A stretch of 64,000 nucleotides of DNA from Paenibacillus methanolicus (GCF_008124765.1 NZ_VNHS01000009.1:310001-374000), one strand, 5' to 3'; numbered from the stretch's first letter, positions 50,926 through 59,112 are shown. Program-made: numbers and translations. The notes: generated by a model from the sequence alone, not told the origin.

Positions 50926-51330
50926 TCAACGCCTACCGCTGAATCGTTTGATCGCTTCCTCGGTCACCGGCGCGAAGAGGTTAATCAGATTGCCGTCGGG
51001 ATCGCGAAACAGGGCAGCGCGGTTCCCCCACGGCATCGTGGTAGGTTCCTTTACCCACTCGTCGACAAACGGCTTCAAGCGCTCGTATTCGGCATCGACA
51101 TCGTGGACGCGGAACTCGATGATGACTGTGCGATTGTCGGCCGCCGCTGCGGAACCGGCGCCGAACAGTTGCACCGTCTGGGAGTGGCCGATCGCCAAGG
51201 TGCACGATGGCACAACGAGTTCGGCAAAGACGGGCGCGGGGCGTTCCGCCGCAACCCCCAGGACTTTCTCGTAGAACGAGACGAGACGATCCACGTCGTC
51301 GGTAATGATGCGTACAGAAGCGAAATTCAC
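50926..51330 (-). CDS. VOC family protein
   Basis: 134 residues. Glyoxalase/bleomycin-resistance fold: MNFASVRIITDDVDRLVSFY, EKVLGVAAE, then IEFRVHDVDAEYERLKPFVD and the C-terminal LFRDPDGNLINLFAPV with the metal-ligand pattern. Function not assignable. It converges with the monooxygenase gene. AAGGATGAT precedes the ATG. Confidence 0.87.
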   Translation of the reverse strand: MNFASVRIITDDVDRLVSFYEKVLGVAAERPAPVFAELVVPSCTLAIGHSQTVQLFGAGSAAAADNRTVIIEFRVHDVDAEYERLKPFVDEWVKEPTTMPWGNRAALFRDPDGNLINLFAPVTEEAIKRFSGRR

Positions 51331-51443
51331 AAGATATCATCCTTCCTATATTTAATCAAACCGTACCGTATCCTATCATTTTGACCCAGCATATTTCGCA
51401 TGTATTTCCCTCTCCTTCATGTTTGCTTACTCGGATTATAAAG

Positions 51444-51477
51444 AAACGCTACTGACAATAGGATGTCAGTAGCGTTT
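51444..51477 (-). terminator. Terminator of the small membrane-protein gene
   Basis: A perfect 14-bp stem AAACGCTACTGACA (51444-51457) with TGTCAGTAGCGTTT (51464-51477), 6-nt loop, in a T/A-rich context. Confidence 0.85.
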
Positions 51478-51551
51478 TAATATTTTCTGGGCTTACGCCC
51501 GCATTCGATTTCGGAATGCGTCAGCACAGTCTAAGATTAGAGAAATTATAG

Positions 51552-51941
51552 CTAGTGAGTACCACCGAACCATACAAGCACAGCTACTCCCAATAGACCG
51601 ACCCACCCAGGATGTTTCGCCTTTGTACCAATCAAAATCAAAACCGCCCCAACAAGCATGGAGGCTGCCACGGTGTTTTCAAGTACTCTGAATGTACCGC
51701 TGACCAATGACTGTTGGGCAAGCCATAACAAAAGGATGGCCATGCCCCACCCAAAGACAGTCAGCACATGCCAGCTGGCCCAAAGAATGCGCACGTTGGA
51801 TTCTCTCAGTACGTTTCCGCCATCTGTCGGTATGAAACCACCGCGCCTCATTCTTCGAAATATCAGGATCTCGCCTAGTACGGAGTGGATAAGTCCAACT
51901 ACAAAAGCGAGGACTGAAGCGGATAAAAGGTACCCGTTCAT
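51552..51941 (-). CDS. Four-helix membrane protein of unknown function
   Basis: 129 residues with four hydrophobic segments (about 5-25, 50-72, 85-105, 110-127) and a basic loop RRMRRGGFIPTDGG. GAGGTGTATTC is in front of the ATG. I do not recognise the family. It is an orphan between a terminator and a gene-poor stretch. Confidence 0.65.
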   Translation of the reverse strand: MNGYLLSASVLAFVVGLIHSVLGEILIFRRMRRGGFIPTDGGNVLRESNVRILWASWHVLTVFGWGMAILLLWLAQQSLVSGTFRVLENTVAASMLVGAVLILIGTKAKHPGWVGLLGVAVLVWFGGTH

Positions 51942-52296
51942 TTTTTGAATACACCTCCTATAAAACCCATTTGATTACATCTTATCATTACGCAGCTAAT
52001 ACGGATCAAGGAAATTCGATATCGTAAACTCCCTTGGTGGGTTCGCTCACGTTTGGGCGAGCAGACGGGTTCAGGTGTGCTGCACGCACGTAATGGATGT
52101 ATCTGTTTGCAAAGGTGATAAGGTAAAGGCTGGGATGTGATTGCAAAGTCGTAAACAACGGATACGCAAGACACCAGTACATTTATATCGGCGTATGGAA
52201 TGATGAAAGGGGCCGCTGCGGATACGTTTTGATCTGAAGGCTATAGGAGACTATCTAAAAGCACTTGGTGATGAGGGATAATATCTTTAGTTGGCA
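51942..52296. other. Gene-poor stretch
   Basis: About 350 nt with only short frames lacking ribosome sites. Nothing recognisable. Confidence 0.4.
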
Positions 52297-52394
52297 TTGA
52301 ACTATTGGGAAACGAGTTGAATAAATCCTCCGTGGCAGCTGGTCGACGATCGGCTCCCTTTTTGTTACGTTAAAGGGCAGGACACTTCCAATAC
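52297..52394. repeat. Palindromic intergenic element, copy K
   Basis: Left core TTGAACTA...CGAGTTGAA (52297-52321), hairpin region GGCAGCTGGTCGACGATCGG (52334-52353) followed by CTCCCTTTTT, and right half-site GTTAAAGGGCAGGACACTTCC (52369-52389 region; key part AAAGGGCAGG). Confidence 0.75.
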
Positions 52395-52452
52395 ATGGTA
52401 TTATTTATTTGGTGGGTTAAGATAAATTTCTTGAAGATAGGGGGAGGACAAA

Positions 52453-52671
52453 GTAGAAAGATGGATTTCGTTATTCTTCTTCATCCCGGGATTAATTGGG
52501 TTGTTTTTCCCTTCCTTCGGCTGGTATTTAAGAGAAGGTTGGAAAGTTGATGGCGACTCAGAACCCAGTGATGCCTATATCTTTTGGTCTCGTTTTGGAG
52601 CAACTATTGCCATTTTGCTTGGTCTATACGTTCTCATTACAAGGAATATCGGTCCAATATTTAAATACTAA
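52453..52671 (+). CDS. DUF6199-like small membrane protein without a normal start codon
   Basis: 72 sense codons between 52453 and 52668 encode ERWISLFFFIPGLIGLFFPS, then REGWKVDGDSEPSDAYIFWS and a second hydrophobic helix ending GPIFKY. WK...GDSEPSD is the mark of DUF6199-like proteins. GGGGGAGGA sits directly upstream, but the codon at the expected start (52453-52455) is GTA, one base from GTG; the frame has a stop at 52438 and no ATG/GTG/TTG before residue 21. Either an ATT start at 52465 or a start-codon mutation. Confidence 0.5.
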   Translation, partial: VERWISLFFFIPGLIGLFFPSFGWYLREGWKVDGDSEPSDAYIFWSRFGATIAILLGLYVLITRNIGPIFKY

Positions 52672-52687
52672 TTGACCATAATCCTTT

Positions 52688-52710
52688 GAGCTATCGGAGA
52701 TGTTAGTTCG
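52688..52710. repeat. Element core half-site
   Basis: GAGCTATCGGAGATGTTAG then TTCG. A left core only, 20 nt upstream of a small gene's ribosome site. Confidence 0.55.
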
Positions 52711-52731
52711 GAGACGGAAGGAGTAATTCGG

Positions 52732-52836
52732 GTGTTATGGATAGTGGTGTTAATGATTGCCGTAATAATTAGAATACAAATTCGCCTTAACAATTTGGAG
52801 AAAGAAGTGAAGAAATTAAAGGGTGAAAAGAATTAA
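52732..52836 (+). CDS. 34-residue membrane peptide
   Basis: GTG start at 52732 with GGAAGGAG 8 nt upstream. It encodes a hydrophobic helix (WIVVLMIAVIIRIQI) followed by a basic coiled-coil-like tail (NLEKEVKKLKGEKN). Too short for family assignment. Similar 30-40 residue helix-plus-charged-tail peptides occur next to small accessory genes in Bacillales. Confidence 0.4.
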   Translation: MLWIVVLMIAVIIRIQIRLNNLEKEVKKLKGEKN

Positions 52837-52881
52837 TTAACTGCATGCTGTTTTGGGTGTAACCAGATACGATTATATGTC

Positions 52882-52976
52882 GTTCAACTACCGGGAGACG
52901 TTAGTTCAGCAATCAGGGAGCAGTCTGCCGCCGCGACAGCTACTCTTTCTATTGTTAAGCTATCAGGAGAAAAACG
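52882..52976. repeat. Palindromic intergenic element, copy L
   Basis: Left core GTTCAACTACCG...CGTTAGTTCAG (52882-52909), a weak inner stem (GGGAGCAG...CTACTC), and a right half-site TTAAGCTATCAGGAG (52955-52969). Confidence 0.65.
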
Positions 52977-53030
52977 CAAAGAACAGAAGTTGCTAGCGTC
53001 CAATAACTGGTTGGTGAAATACAAAGGGAG

Positions 53031-53489
53031 TTGAATGAGAAGGATGACAGCATTTTCCCATTTTGTTGTGTTTGGGGTATCGAGCGAGCTAATCAGGGAA
53101 CAAAACAAAAGGATATCATCTATCAGAATGAATATGTAACGGCATTTATAGCGAGCAAATGGTGGCCAAACAATAAAGGACATGTTCTTGTTATACCTAA
53201 TCAACATTTTGAAAACATCTTTGACCTCCCCGTGGATTACGCTGGTGAAATTCATCGTGCCGCTCAGCTTGCAGCGTCAGCAATGAAAAGTACATATGGA
53301 TGTGACGGGATTTCTACGCGGCAACATAATGAGCCTGCTGGCAACCAAGACGTGTGGCATTATCATCTTCATGTTTACCCAAGATATGTGAACGATCAAC
53401 TATATCTAACAAAGGGTACTCAGTCCGATCCAGATGAACGCTCTTTCTATGCTGAAAAGTTGCGTTCTTGGATAAAGGAAAACGTTTAA
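53031..53489 (+). CDS. HIT family protein
   Basis: 152 residues. The histidine triad is in QDVWHYHLHVYPRY. PNNKGHVLVIPNQHFENIFD is the usual strand before it. FPFC near the N-terminus gives one of the zinc-type Cys positions. HIT proteins hydrolyse nucleotide conjugates. Starts at TTG 53031 behind AAAGGGAG; an ATG at 53035 is in another frame. An AT-rich stand-alone gene after element copy L. Confidence 0.88.
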   Translation: MNEKDDSIFPFCCVWGIERANQGTKQKDIIYQNEYVTAFIASKWWPNNKGHVLVIPNQHFENIFDLPVDYAGEIHRAAQLAASAMKSTYGCDGISTRQHNEPAGNQDVWHYHLHVYPRYVNDQLYLTKGTQSDPDERSFYAEKLRSWIKENV

Positions 53490-53611
53490 GTTCTAGAAGG
53501 ATTGAATGATAGCACTAAGGCAAATATTCAGTTGCCTTTCTCATTCACGAAGCAATCAAATTTCGTGTAGATTGTCCCCTAAAATAAAGCTGCAATAGAG
53601 GAGTGACAAGT

Positions 53612-54045
53612 ATGAAAAAACACGTTGCCTTATTCATCGGGCAAGAATACCCGGGGTGCCAGTTAGAATGGGCGAGGATGATATCAAGCTTGAGAAGTTC
53701 GAAAATCACAATCCTGCAAAAGCGTATGATATCTATGTCCGGCTGAATCGGGGCGACATCACGAAGCGGCAATATTTGGAGGAGATGATAGAGGTTGAGT
53801 ATCAGCAACTCCGGGAACTGTATCAAGCTGCTGAAGACATGGGTGGTCTTGAAATGGACTTTGTCCGTCATTCGCTGATGAAGTTGTTCTACGTCTACGT
53901 TGAAGGCACGCGACGAGATGAAATGCCGGATGTGATTCTAGAGCACTTGCAAGAAAACCAGGGAGACAAAGAGTCGAGAAATTGGCTAATCGATTGGATT
54001 CTGGCCGAAGGCGAGCATGCCGAAGAGCTGGGCATGGATGGCTAA
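53612..54045 (+). pseudogene. Hypothetical protein gene with an apparent frameshift
   Basis: AGAGGAGTGACAAGT precedes ATG 53612, whose frame reads MKKHVALFIGQEYPG and then goes off. From 53656 another frame reads VPVRMGEDDIKLEKFENHNP and continues 129 codons to 54045 with no ribosome site of its own. Adding one base in the GGGG run at 53653-53656 joins them into one protein of about 145 residues. The main part is acidic and helical (EGTRRDEMPDVILEHLQENQ). Family unknown. A real frameshift and a sequencing error are both possible. Confidence 0.6.
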
Positions 54046-54096
54046 CGGGTGTGTTCACGCCCTTACTGAAAAAAATGTTTAGGGGGGAAGATATGC

Positions 54097-54456
54097 ATGA
54101 TACTTAAGAGAAATGCTGCTTTGCTAATCATCATCTTGGCAATGAGTATTCTTTCAACTGGTTGCAATATATTTTCAGGACCACCAGAATCTGAAGAATC
54201 GGTTAAACAGAAAGCGGTCGCTCATCTTATTACAAAAGGCTACAAAGAAAATGAGTTTAATATCGAAGTTAAATATAATAAATTAGGAGAAGGCAAGTTC
54301 GGAGGTCCTTACGCCATTAATGTAGTTTTTAACGATGAGCCGAACGTAATTTATACTTATAAATATAACTATAAATCAGAAAACAAAGATATAACTCAAA
54401 ATGGCGTTGCTCCTATGGAAGGTAAGGATGATAAAAATTTTAAACATGCGGAGTAA
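54097..54456 (+). CDS. DUF3139-like lipoprotein
   Basis: 119 residues. The lipobox is LSTGC (Cys 23). The mature part (VKQKAVAHLITKGYKENEF, VFNDEPNVIYTYKYNYKSEN) fits DUF3139, small extracellular proteins of Bacilli without a known role. GGGGGGAAG precedes the ATG. AT-rich. A terminator follows. Confidence 0.8.
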   Translation: MILKRNAALLIIILAMSILSTGCNIFSGPPESEESVKQKAVAHLITKGYKENEFNIEVKYNKLGEGKFGGPYAINVVFNDEPNVIYTYKYNYKSENKDITQNGVAPMEGKDDKNFKHAE

Positions 54457-54502
54457 TTCCTTGTTACGTCATCCACCTAACGAAATACGATAACTTATTA
54501 AA

Positions 54503-54528
54503 CCGCCCTTTACGGGGCGTTTATTTTT
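54503..54528 (+). terminator. Terminator after the lipoprotein gene
   Basis: CGCCC and GGGCG with a short loop, then TTTATTTTT. Confidence 0.75.
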
Positions 54529-54592
54529 GGCTAATAATCAACATGGAGATTAACATATCCATATTTATCAAACCAGTTAAACGGTGAGATTA

Positions 54593-54678
54593 AGCTCTAA
54601 CGGTAAACTATAGCTCAAAAATTGACACGACGGCAGCCGGCACCTGATGCTCGGCTGCCGTTCTCTTAACAAAGCAGC
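54593..54678. repeat. Palindromic intergenic element, copy M
   Basis: Left core AGCTCTAACG...CTATAGCTCAA (54593-54618). Perfect 10-bp stem ACGGCAGCCG (54630-54639) with CGGCTGCCGT (54652-54661). Right half-site TCTTAACAAAGCAG is decayed. It lies between convergent genes. Confidence 0.75.
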
Positions 54679-54679
54679 A

Positions 54680-55063
54680 TTAGTTCGTGTGTGCGACGGC
54701 GCTGATTTCGATCAGTTGCTCGGGAGCCGCGAGGTAGTTCACGCCGATGCAGCTGCCGGCCGGCCTATGTTGTCCGATGTATTCCTTGAAAAGACGAATG
54801 CATGGCTCGAAATGCTCTTGCGCGTTTGTCAGATAGACCTCTACATAAGCGAGGTTCGACTTCGTGACACCAAATCCCGCCAGCACGCGATCGAGATTTT
54901 CCAGTGTCTGCCGGGTCTGCGCCTCGATATCTCCCCCGCCAACAAACGCTCCTTCTGTATCGTGGGAAAACTGTCCCGAAATGTAAATGGTGCCATTGAC
55001 GTTATAGCCCTGGGTGATGCCGTGATCCCAGAGATCGTGATTGTAAGTTTTAACATTAATCAT
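54680..55063 (-). CDS. RidA family protein
   Basis: 127 residues. The family pattern GTIYISGQFSHDTEGAFVGG, DIEAQTRQTLENLDRVLAGF and the active-site Arg in HRPAGSCIGVNYLAAPEQ followed by EISAVA are clear. RidA proteins deaminate reactive enamine/imine intermediates; subgroup not determined. GGAGCG precedes the ATG. Divergent from an HxlR regulator gene, so probably controlled by it. Confidence 0.9.
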   Translation of the reverse strand: MINVKTYNHDLWDHGITQGYNVNGTIYISGQFSHDTEGAFVGGGDIEAQTRQTLENLDRVLAGFGVTKSNLAYVEVYLTNAQEHFEPCIRLFKEYIGQHRPAGSCIGVNYLAAPEQLIEISAVAHTN

Positions 55064-55122
55064 ATTTTTCGCTCCTTTACTTCAAAGTAAGGCTAGTATA
55101 AGATGAGCGAGAATATAAATAT

Positions 55123-55149
55123 AGTACGCACTTTATTGATAGGTACTAT
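55123..55149. promoter_or_regulatory. Candidate HxlR operator (RidA/HxlR intergenic region)
   Basis: TAGTAC (55122) and GTACTA (55143) form an inverted repeat, and AGTACGCA is identical to the 8-mer at 12329 in front of the other hxlR-type gene. Confidence 0.45.
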
Positions 55150-55168
55150 CAGAAAGGATAGTGGAACT

Positions 55169-55507
55169 ATGGGTATGGCTGAGTATAAAGGCAAAGTTAA
55201 AAATATTCAGGATACGCCTTTTGGCTACACGTTGTCAGTTATCGGCGGCAAATGGAAAATGGTTATTATGTACCTCCTAGCAGAAAACCAACCGGTTCGC
55301 TTTAATGATCTGAAAAGACAGATCGGCTCTATTACGTATAAAACTTTGAGTGCACACCTTAAAGAATTAGAAGCGGACGGTATGGTGAAACGGAAAGAGT
55401 ATCCTCAAGTCCCCCCTAAAGTCGAGTATAGTCTTACAGATAAAGCGGAAACACTCTTACCTGTTTTGGAACAGTTATGTGAGTGGGGAGTTAAATATCA
55501 ACCATAG
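55169..55507 (+). CDS. HxlR family transcriptional regulator
   Basis: About 112 residues from the ATG at 55169; the frame is open to 55103 but that part overlaps the candidate operator. Winged helix: YTLSVIGGKWKMVIMYLL, VRFNDLKRQIGSITYKTLSA, MVKRKEYPQVPPKVEYSLT. It lacks the N-terminal Cys of redox-sensing members. Divergent from the RidA gene. Confidence 0.88.
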   Translation: MGMAEYKGKVKNIQDTPFGYTLSVIGGKWKMVIMYLLAENQPVRFNDLKRQIGSITYKTLSAHLKELEADGMVKRKEYPQVPPKVEYSLTDKAETLLPVLEQLCEWGVKYQP

Positions 55508-55521
55508 ACATGATTGGATTT

Positions 55522-55546
55522 CACTATCGCGGAACGACAGTTGAAT
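55522..55546. repeat. Element core half-site, copy N
   Basis: ACTATCG...CGACAGTTGAATA follows the HxlR stop. Left-core type, without a central hairpin. Confidence 0.5.
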
Positions 55547-55593
55547 AACTACCCCGCCTTATATGGAGCTAAATGAATGACTTGAGTAAGGGC

Positions 55594-55630
55594 GCAGGCA
55601 CATTTAATTGTGCCTGCGCCCTTGATGGTT
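55594..55630 (-). terminator. Hairpin between convergent genes
   Basis: AAGGGCGCAGGCACA and TGTGCCTGCGCCCTT form a perfect stem around TTTAATTG. It is a likely terminator for both the HxlR gene and the SLH protein gene. Confidence 0.8.
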
Positions 55631-55632
55631 TT

Positions 55633-57837
55633 TCACTCCAGATATGCCTCCGGATATAAGTACCGATGCAGCCTTGCTAAGATCGTGCTAGCTTGCTCGC
55701 GGGTCAACGTCTGCTTGGGGTAGAACTTTCCTTCGACTCCGACCATCACCTCGAATTCGCTCACGGCTTGAATCGCCTTCAGGCTTGCTTGGGATAGGCC
55801 CGCAGTGTCGGCGTAGGCGATACGATCAGCGCTTCCGAATACAGGGAGAGTGCCGGCATGCGCCGACATGACGGCTGCTTCTTCCCGCGTGATCGCCCGA
55901 TCCGGCTCGAATCGCCCAGAGGGGCGGTCCGTTAGGCCAAGCTCTGCCGCTTGGATGATGGCGCTGCCGTACCATTTGCCGGGCGGAACGTCTTGGAAAG
56001 GAGATTTGGCAGTCGATCGATCATTCGCTCCATGCACGAGACGAAGCAGCATCGTAACAAATTCAGCGCGCGTCAGCGCTTTTTTTGGTGCTAGTATGCT
56101 GCTTTGCGTGCTCCCGCCTTGAATTAATCCGAACGTAAGCGCATTCGACATTCCGTCTGTTGCCCACTCGGATACCTGCGCACGATCCTTATAGGAAGAT
56201 AGCTCGGGTGCGGATACGGTCAAATAATACAGACGTTTGGCTGCTGCAGGTACGGTGCCGTTCCGGTATCCGATCATGGTTACGACATGAACGCCAGGTG
56301 CCAAACCGTTCCAAGCGGTTACCCCCTTCGCATCGGTTATTTTCTTCTTGCCGTCGATGATCACAGTTATGCCGGAAGCAGGTAATCCGCCCATCGTGGG
56401 ATTCGACATATTAACCGTTAGCTTGAACGGTGTATGGGCGGATGGCCGCCCTGTAGCCGTCTGTCCGTTATAGATCCACTCCTCTTGAATTTGGCCGATA
56501 AGCTCGGTTTTATCGTTGCCGTAGTACAGCAGCAGCGTCTCGCCTTCCTCGATGTAGAGAGGGCCCGCCGCATTTTCTTCAAACATCCAACCGCCGAACC
56601 GGCCATATACGGCGGACCGCCAGCTATCCTTGCCTCCATAATGCCCGTCTTTAATTCCGGCAATTGAGGTCAGTACCTGCTGTCCCGAAGAATCCGTCTT
56701 CGTCTCATAGGCAATACCGGCATTCTTCAAATAGGAGATCGCGCCATCGAGGGCCAAGGAGCCGCTCGGGATACGGCCATGCGCGACCGTTCCTTGCGGC
56801 CCTTCAATCTGGATGTTCGCACTTCCGACGGATGGATTCGAAAGATCGGTCAGCCTGCCTTCCCCGTTGATGTAGAGCTTGTAAGCCGTTAGCGCAAGAT
56901 ACGCCTGCAGCGTAGCCGCCATGTGGAGCGGACCGTTTGCTTTCTCGGAGAAGCCGCCCCCATCAAGTTGCCTAGACAGGAGATGATGCAGAACCGATTC
57001 TCCGCCGATGCGCGCGAACTGTGCCGCATCGATGCGCAGCGAGGAAAGGGCGATGATAACTTGTGCCGCCGCTTGCGTGCTGCCATGGAAACTGCCGTCA
57101 TTCGATTGCTGCGCTTGCAGCCAATCGAGCGCACGCTGTACGGAAGAAGACGGAACCGTCTCTTGCTCGGACTGCACTGGAGATAGAGCGATTAACGCTA
57201 ATGCGGTCGATTGGACGCCTCCTTCCTTGCTGCCTTCATCAGGCCAGCTGCCATTAGCGAGCTGCTCCTTCTGGATGCGATCGAACAACCTGTCCGAGTA
57301 CCATGACGTTCTGGCGAAAGGCGAATACGAGCGGGAAAGCGTCGACACGAGATAGGCGGATACTAGTCCTGCCATCCCTTCTTCGGTCATGGCCGTGTGA
57401 TTCATCGCCTTCGTATACAGATCGATGCCGGCGATATCGTTGATGCTGCTTCCGCCTGCCGCCGCGTAGGCAATCGTAGTGCGCGTCAGATCTATCAGCT
57501 TGTCGAATTGGCCGCGGTTGTTTAGAATCAAGTCTGCTTTCGCTTCCTTGAACCCTTCCGGTAAAGCGTGTCCGTTCTTAGCAAAACCAATTGCTGCCCA
57601 ATCGGGAAACGGCTTTTGGTTGTACAAGAGCTGCTTCGCTTTTTGTAACGCGGACTCCATGTCCACAGTAAATGCCGATGAAGGGGTTGAACTACTGCTC
57701 TTCACTGCCGTACCGACGATTGGAGCGGGCTCCCCGGCAGAGGCCGCTGCAAGGGTACCGCTTTGCAGAATCATGATGCTAATGGTCAAAAGGGCGCTTA
57801 ACCCTGCAGCCAGCTTGTTTAATTTGAATCGGGTCAT
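55633..57837 (-). CDS. Surface protein: terpenoid-cyclase-like barrel, DUF4430 and SLH domains
   Basis: 734 residues. Signal peptide (1-31). Residues about 60-340 carry prenyltransferase/squalene-oxidase-type repeats (SSSVQRALDWLQAQQSNDGS, LLSRQLDGGGFSEKANGPLH). Residues about 345-450 resemble DUF4430, the transcobalamin-like cap (GWMFEENAAGPLYIEEGETL). A carboxypeptidase-regulatory-like strand domain follows, then three SLH repeats (about 555-730) that tether it to cell-wall polymers. Barrel plus DUF4430 is the plan of intrinsic-factor-like cobalamin binders, so corrinoid capture is possible but unproven. Confidence 0.8.
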   Translation of the reverse strand: MTRFKLNKLAAGLSALLTISIMILQSGTLAAASAGEPAPIVGTAVKSSSSTPSSAFTVDMESALQKAKQLLYNQKPFPDWAAIGFAKNGHALPEGFKEAKADLILNNRGQFDKLIDLTRTTIAYAAAGGSSINDIAGIDLYTKAMNHTAMTEEGMAGLVSAYLVSTLSRSYSPFARTSWYSDRLFDRIQKEQLANGSWPDEGSKEGGVQSTALALIALSPVQSEQETVPSSSVQRALDWLQAQQSNDGSFHGSTQAAAQVIIALSSLRIDAAQFARIGGESVLHHLLSRQLDGGGFSEKANGPLHMAATLQAYLALTAYKLYINGEGRLTDLSNPSVGSANIQIEGPQGTVAHGRIPSGSLALDGAISYLKNAGIAYETKTDSSGQQVLTSIAGIKDGHYGGKDSWRSAVYGRFGGWMFEENAAGPLYIEEGETLLLYYGNDKTELIGQIQEEWIYNGQTATGRPSAHTPFKLTVNMSNPTMGGLPASGITVIIDGKKKITDAKGVTAWNGLAPGVHVVTMIGYRNGTVPAAAKRLYYLTVSAPELSSYKDRAQVSEWATDGMSNALTFGLIQGGSTQSSILAPKKALTRAEFVTMLLRLVHGANDRSTAKSPFQDVPPGKWYGSAIIQAAELGLTDRPSGRFEPDRAITREEAAVMSAHAGTLPVFGSADRIAYADTAGLSQASLKAIQAVSEFEVMVGVEGKFYPKQTLTREQASTILARLHRYLYPEAYLE

Positions 57838-57994
57838 TCCTTTCTTCCCCCTTTCTGAACACGCATGCTTTGGTCATATTAACGCGCCGCTGGAAGAAAT
57901 TGTTGCAGCGCATGCTGCATAGTACGACGTGCAAAGCAAGAAGCTCTCCAACGTCATCAATCGCTTAAAGTCTTACTAGCGAAAGAGATAAGCG

Positions 57995-58052
57995 TTGACA
58001 GATGCAATATCTTCCATTATATTTTTACATAATGATAACGATAATCATTATC
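57995..58052 (+). promoter_or_regulatory. Sigma-A promoter and Fur box
   Basis: TTGACA (57995-58000), a 17-bp spacer, TATATT (58018-58023). GATAACGATAATCATTATC (58034-58052) differs at one base from the Fur consensus and covers the transcription start. Iron-dependent repression of the following gene is expected. Confidence 0.92.
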
Positions 58053-58078
58053 AATATTCGCTAAGGAGCAAATCATCC

Positions 58079-59011
58079 ATGAGACAATTTTACTTACCCT
58101 GTATTTTTGCACTTGTTCTTATCCTCTCCGCTTGCGGCAGCAACGCCACAAATTCAGCCTCTACCGCCACAAATTCAGCCTCTAATGAGGCCGAGTCGGC
58201 GACCATTACATACCAATCCGAGTCCGGGCCAATCGAAGTTCCCGCTAATCCGCAGCGAGTCATCGCGCTTTCCGGTTTTCCTGGCGATGTCCTTAAATTA
58301 GGAGTGAATGTCGTTGGCGTAGATTCATGGTCGAAGGCCAATCCCACTTTCGAAGAACAGTTAAAAGATGTCCAAGAAGTATCCGCCGAGAATCTGGAGA
58401 CGATCATCGAATTGAAGCCGGATCTTATTATTGGATTATCCTCGATTAAAAATATCGATAAATTAAACGAGATTGCGCCTACCGTAACGTATACATGGGG
58501 CAAATTGGACTATTTAACCCAACACCTGGAGATCGGCAAGCTCTTAAATAAAGAACAAGAGGCACAAGCGTGGATCGATGATTTTAAACAACGCGCACAA
58601 ACAATCGGTGAGGATGTTCGCGCAAAGGTTGGAGAAGATGCGACCATCTCTGTATTTGAAACCTATGAGAAGGAAATCTTCGCATTCGGGGATCACTTTG
58701 GCCGTGGAACTGAAATCCTGTACCATGAGATGGGATTGAAGATGCCCGAGAAGCTGAAAGCATTCATCTCGGAAACAGGCTACAATACCATATCGGCAGA
58801 GGTGCTCCCGGAGTATGCGGGGGATTTTATCGTCATCAGTAAATACTCGACCGCCGATAATTCATTCCAGCAAACCGAGACGTACAAGAATATTCCCGCG
58901 GTAAAAAACAATCGCGTATTCGAGCTTGACGGGAGAAGCTCCTCCTACACCGATCCCATCACGTTAGAAATGCAACTGGAATTTTTCAAGAAGTCATTTT
59001 TAGACAACTAA
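58079..59011 (+). CDS. Iron-siderophore ABC transporter substrate-binding lipoprotein
   Basis: 310 residues from the ATG at 58079 (AAGGAGCAAAT upstream); a start at 57995 would include the promoter. Lipobox LSACG. FecB/PeripBP fold: PANPQRVIALSGFPGDVLKL, VVGVDSWSKANPTFEEQ, NLETIIELKPDLIIG, and the C-terminal FFKKSFLDN. An imperfect repeat (ATNSAS) follows the lipid Cys. It captures a ferric siderophore at the cell surface. No permease or ATPase gene is adjacent, so it must share a transporter coded elsewhere. Fur-controlled. Confidence 0.93.
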   Translation: MRQFYLPCIFALVLILSACGSNATNSASTATNSASNEAESATITYQSESGPIEVPANPQRVIALSGFPGDVLKLGVNVVGVDSWSKANPTFEEQLKDVQEVSAENLETIIELKPDLIIGLSSIKNIDKLNEIAPTVTYTWGKLDYLTQHLEIGKLLNKEQEAQAWIDDFKQRAQTIGEDVRAKVGEDATISVFETYEKEIFAFGDHFGRGTEILYHEMGLKMPEKLKAFISETGYNTISAEVLPEYAGDFIVISKYSTADNSFQQTETYKNIPAVKNNRVFELDGRSSSYTDPITLEMQLEFFKKSFLDN

Positions 59012-59110
59012 ACCCGGCGGAAGCTGAAACCCCTTGATTGTCGGCGATGGACTCGATCCATCGCTTTTTTTGTTACCCTGCGTTCGCTCATCTATCGGAT
59101 CGGTTTGGAG
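59012..59110. repeat. Palindromic intergenic element, copy O
   Basis: AACCCGGCGG, a perfect 8-bp hairpin GCGATGGA (59044-59051) with TCCATCGC (59057-59064), seven T, GTTACCCTGCG, and CTCATCTATCGGATCGG. From 59041 on it matches copy A1 at 7000 closely. It doubles as the terminator of the siderophore gene. Confidence 0.8.
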
Positions 59111-59112
59111 TA

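Noticed and set aside
53656-54045. GTG 53656 as the real start of the 129-codon frame
   Set aside because: No ribosome site precedes it, while a strong one precedes ATG 53612 in the other frame. A frameshift explains both.
57995-58078. Upstream start for the siderophore-binding lipoprotein
   Set aside because: It would place the promoter and Fur box within the coding region and bury the signal peptide. ATG 58079 has AAGGAG and a proper lipoprotein signal.
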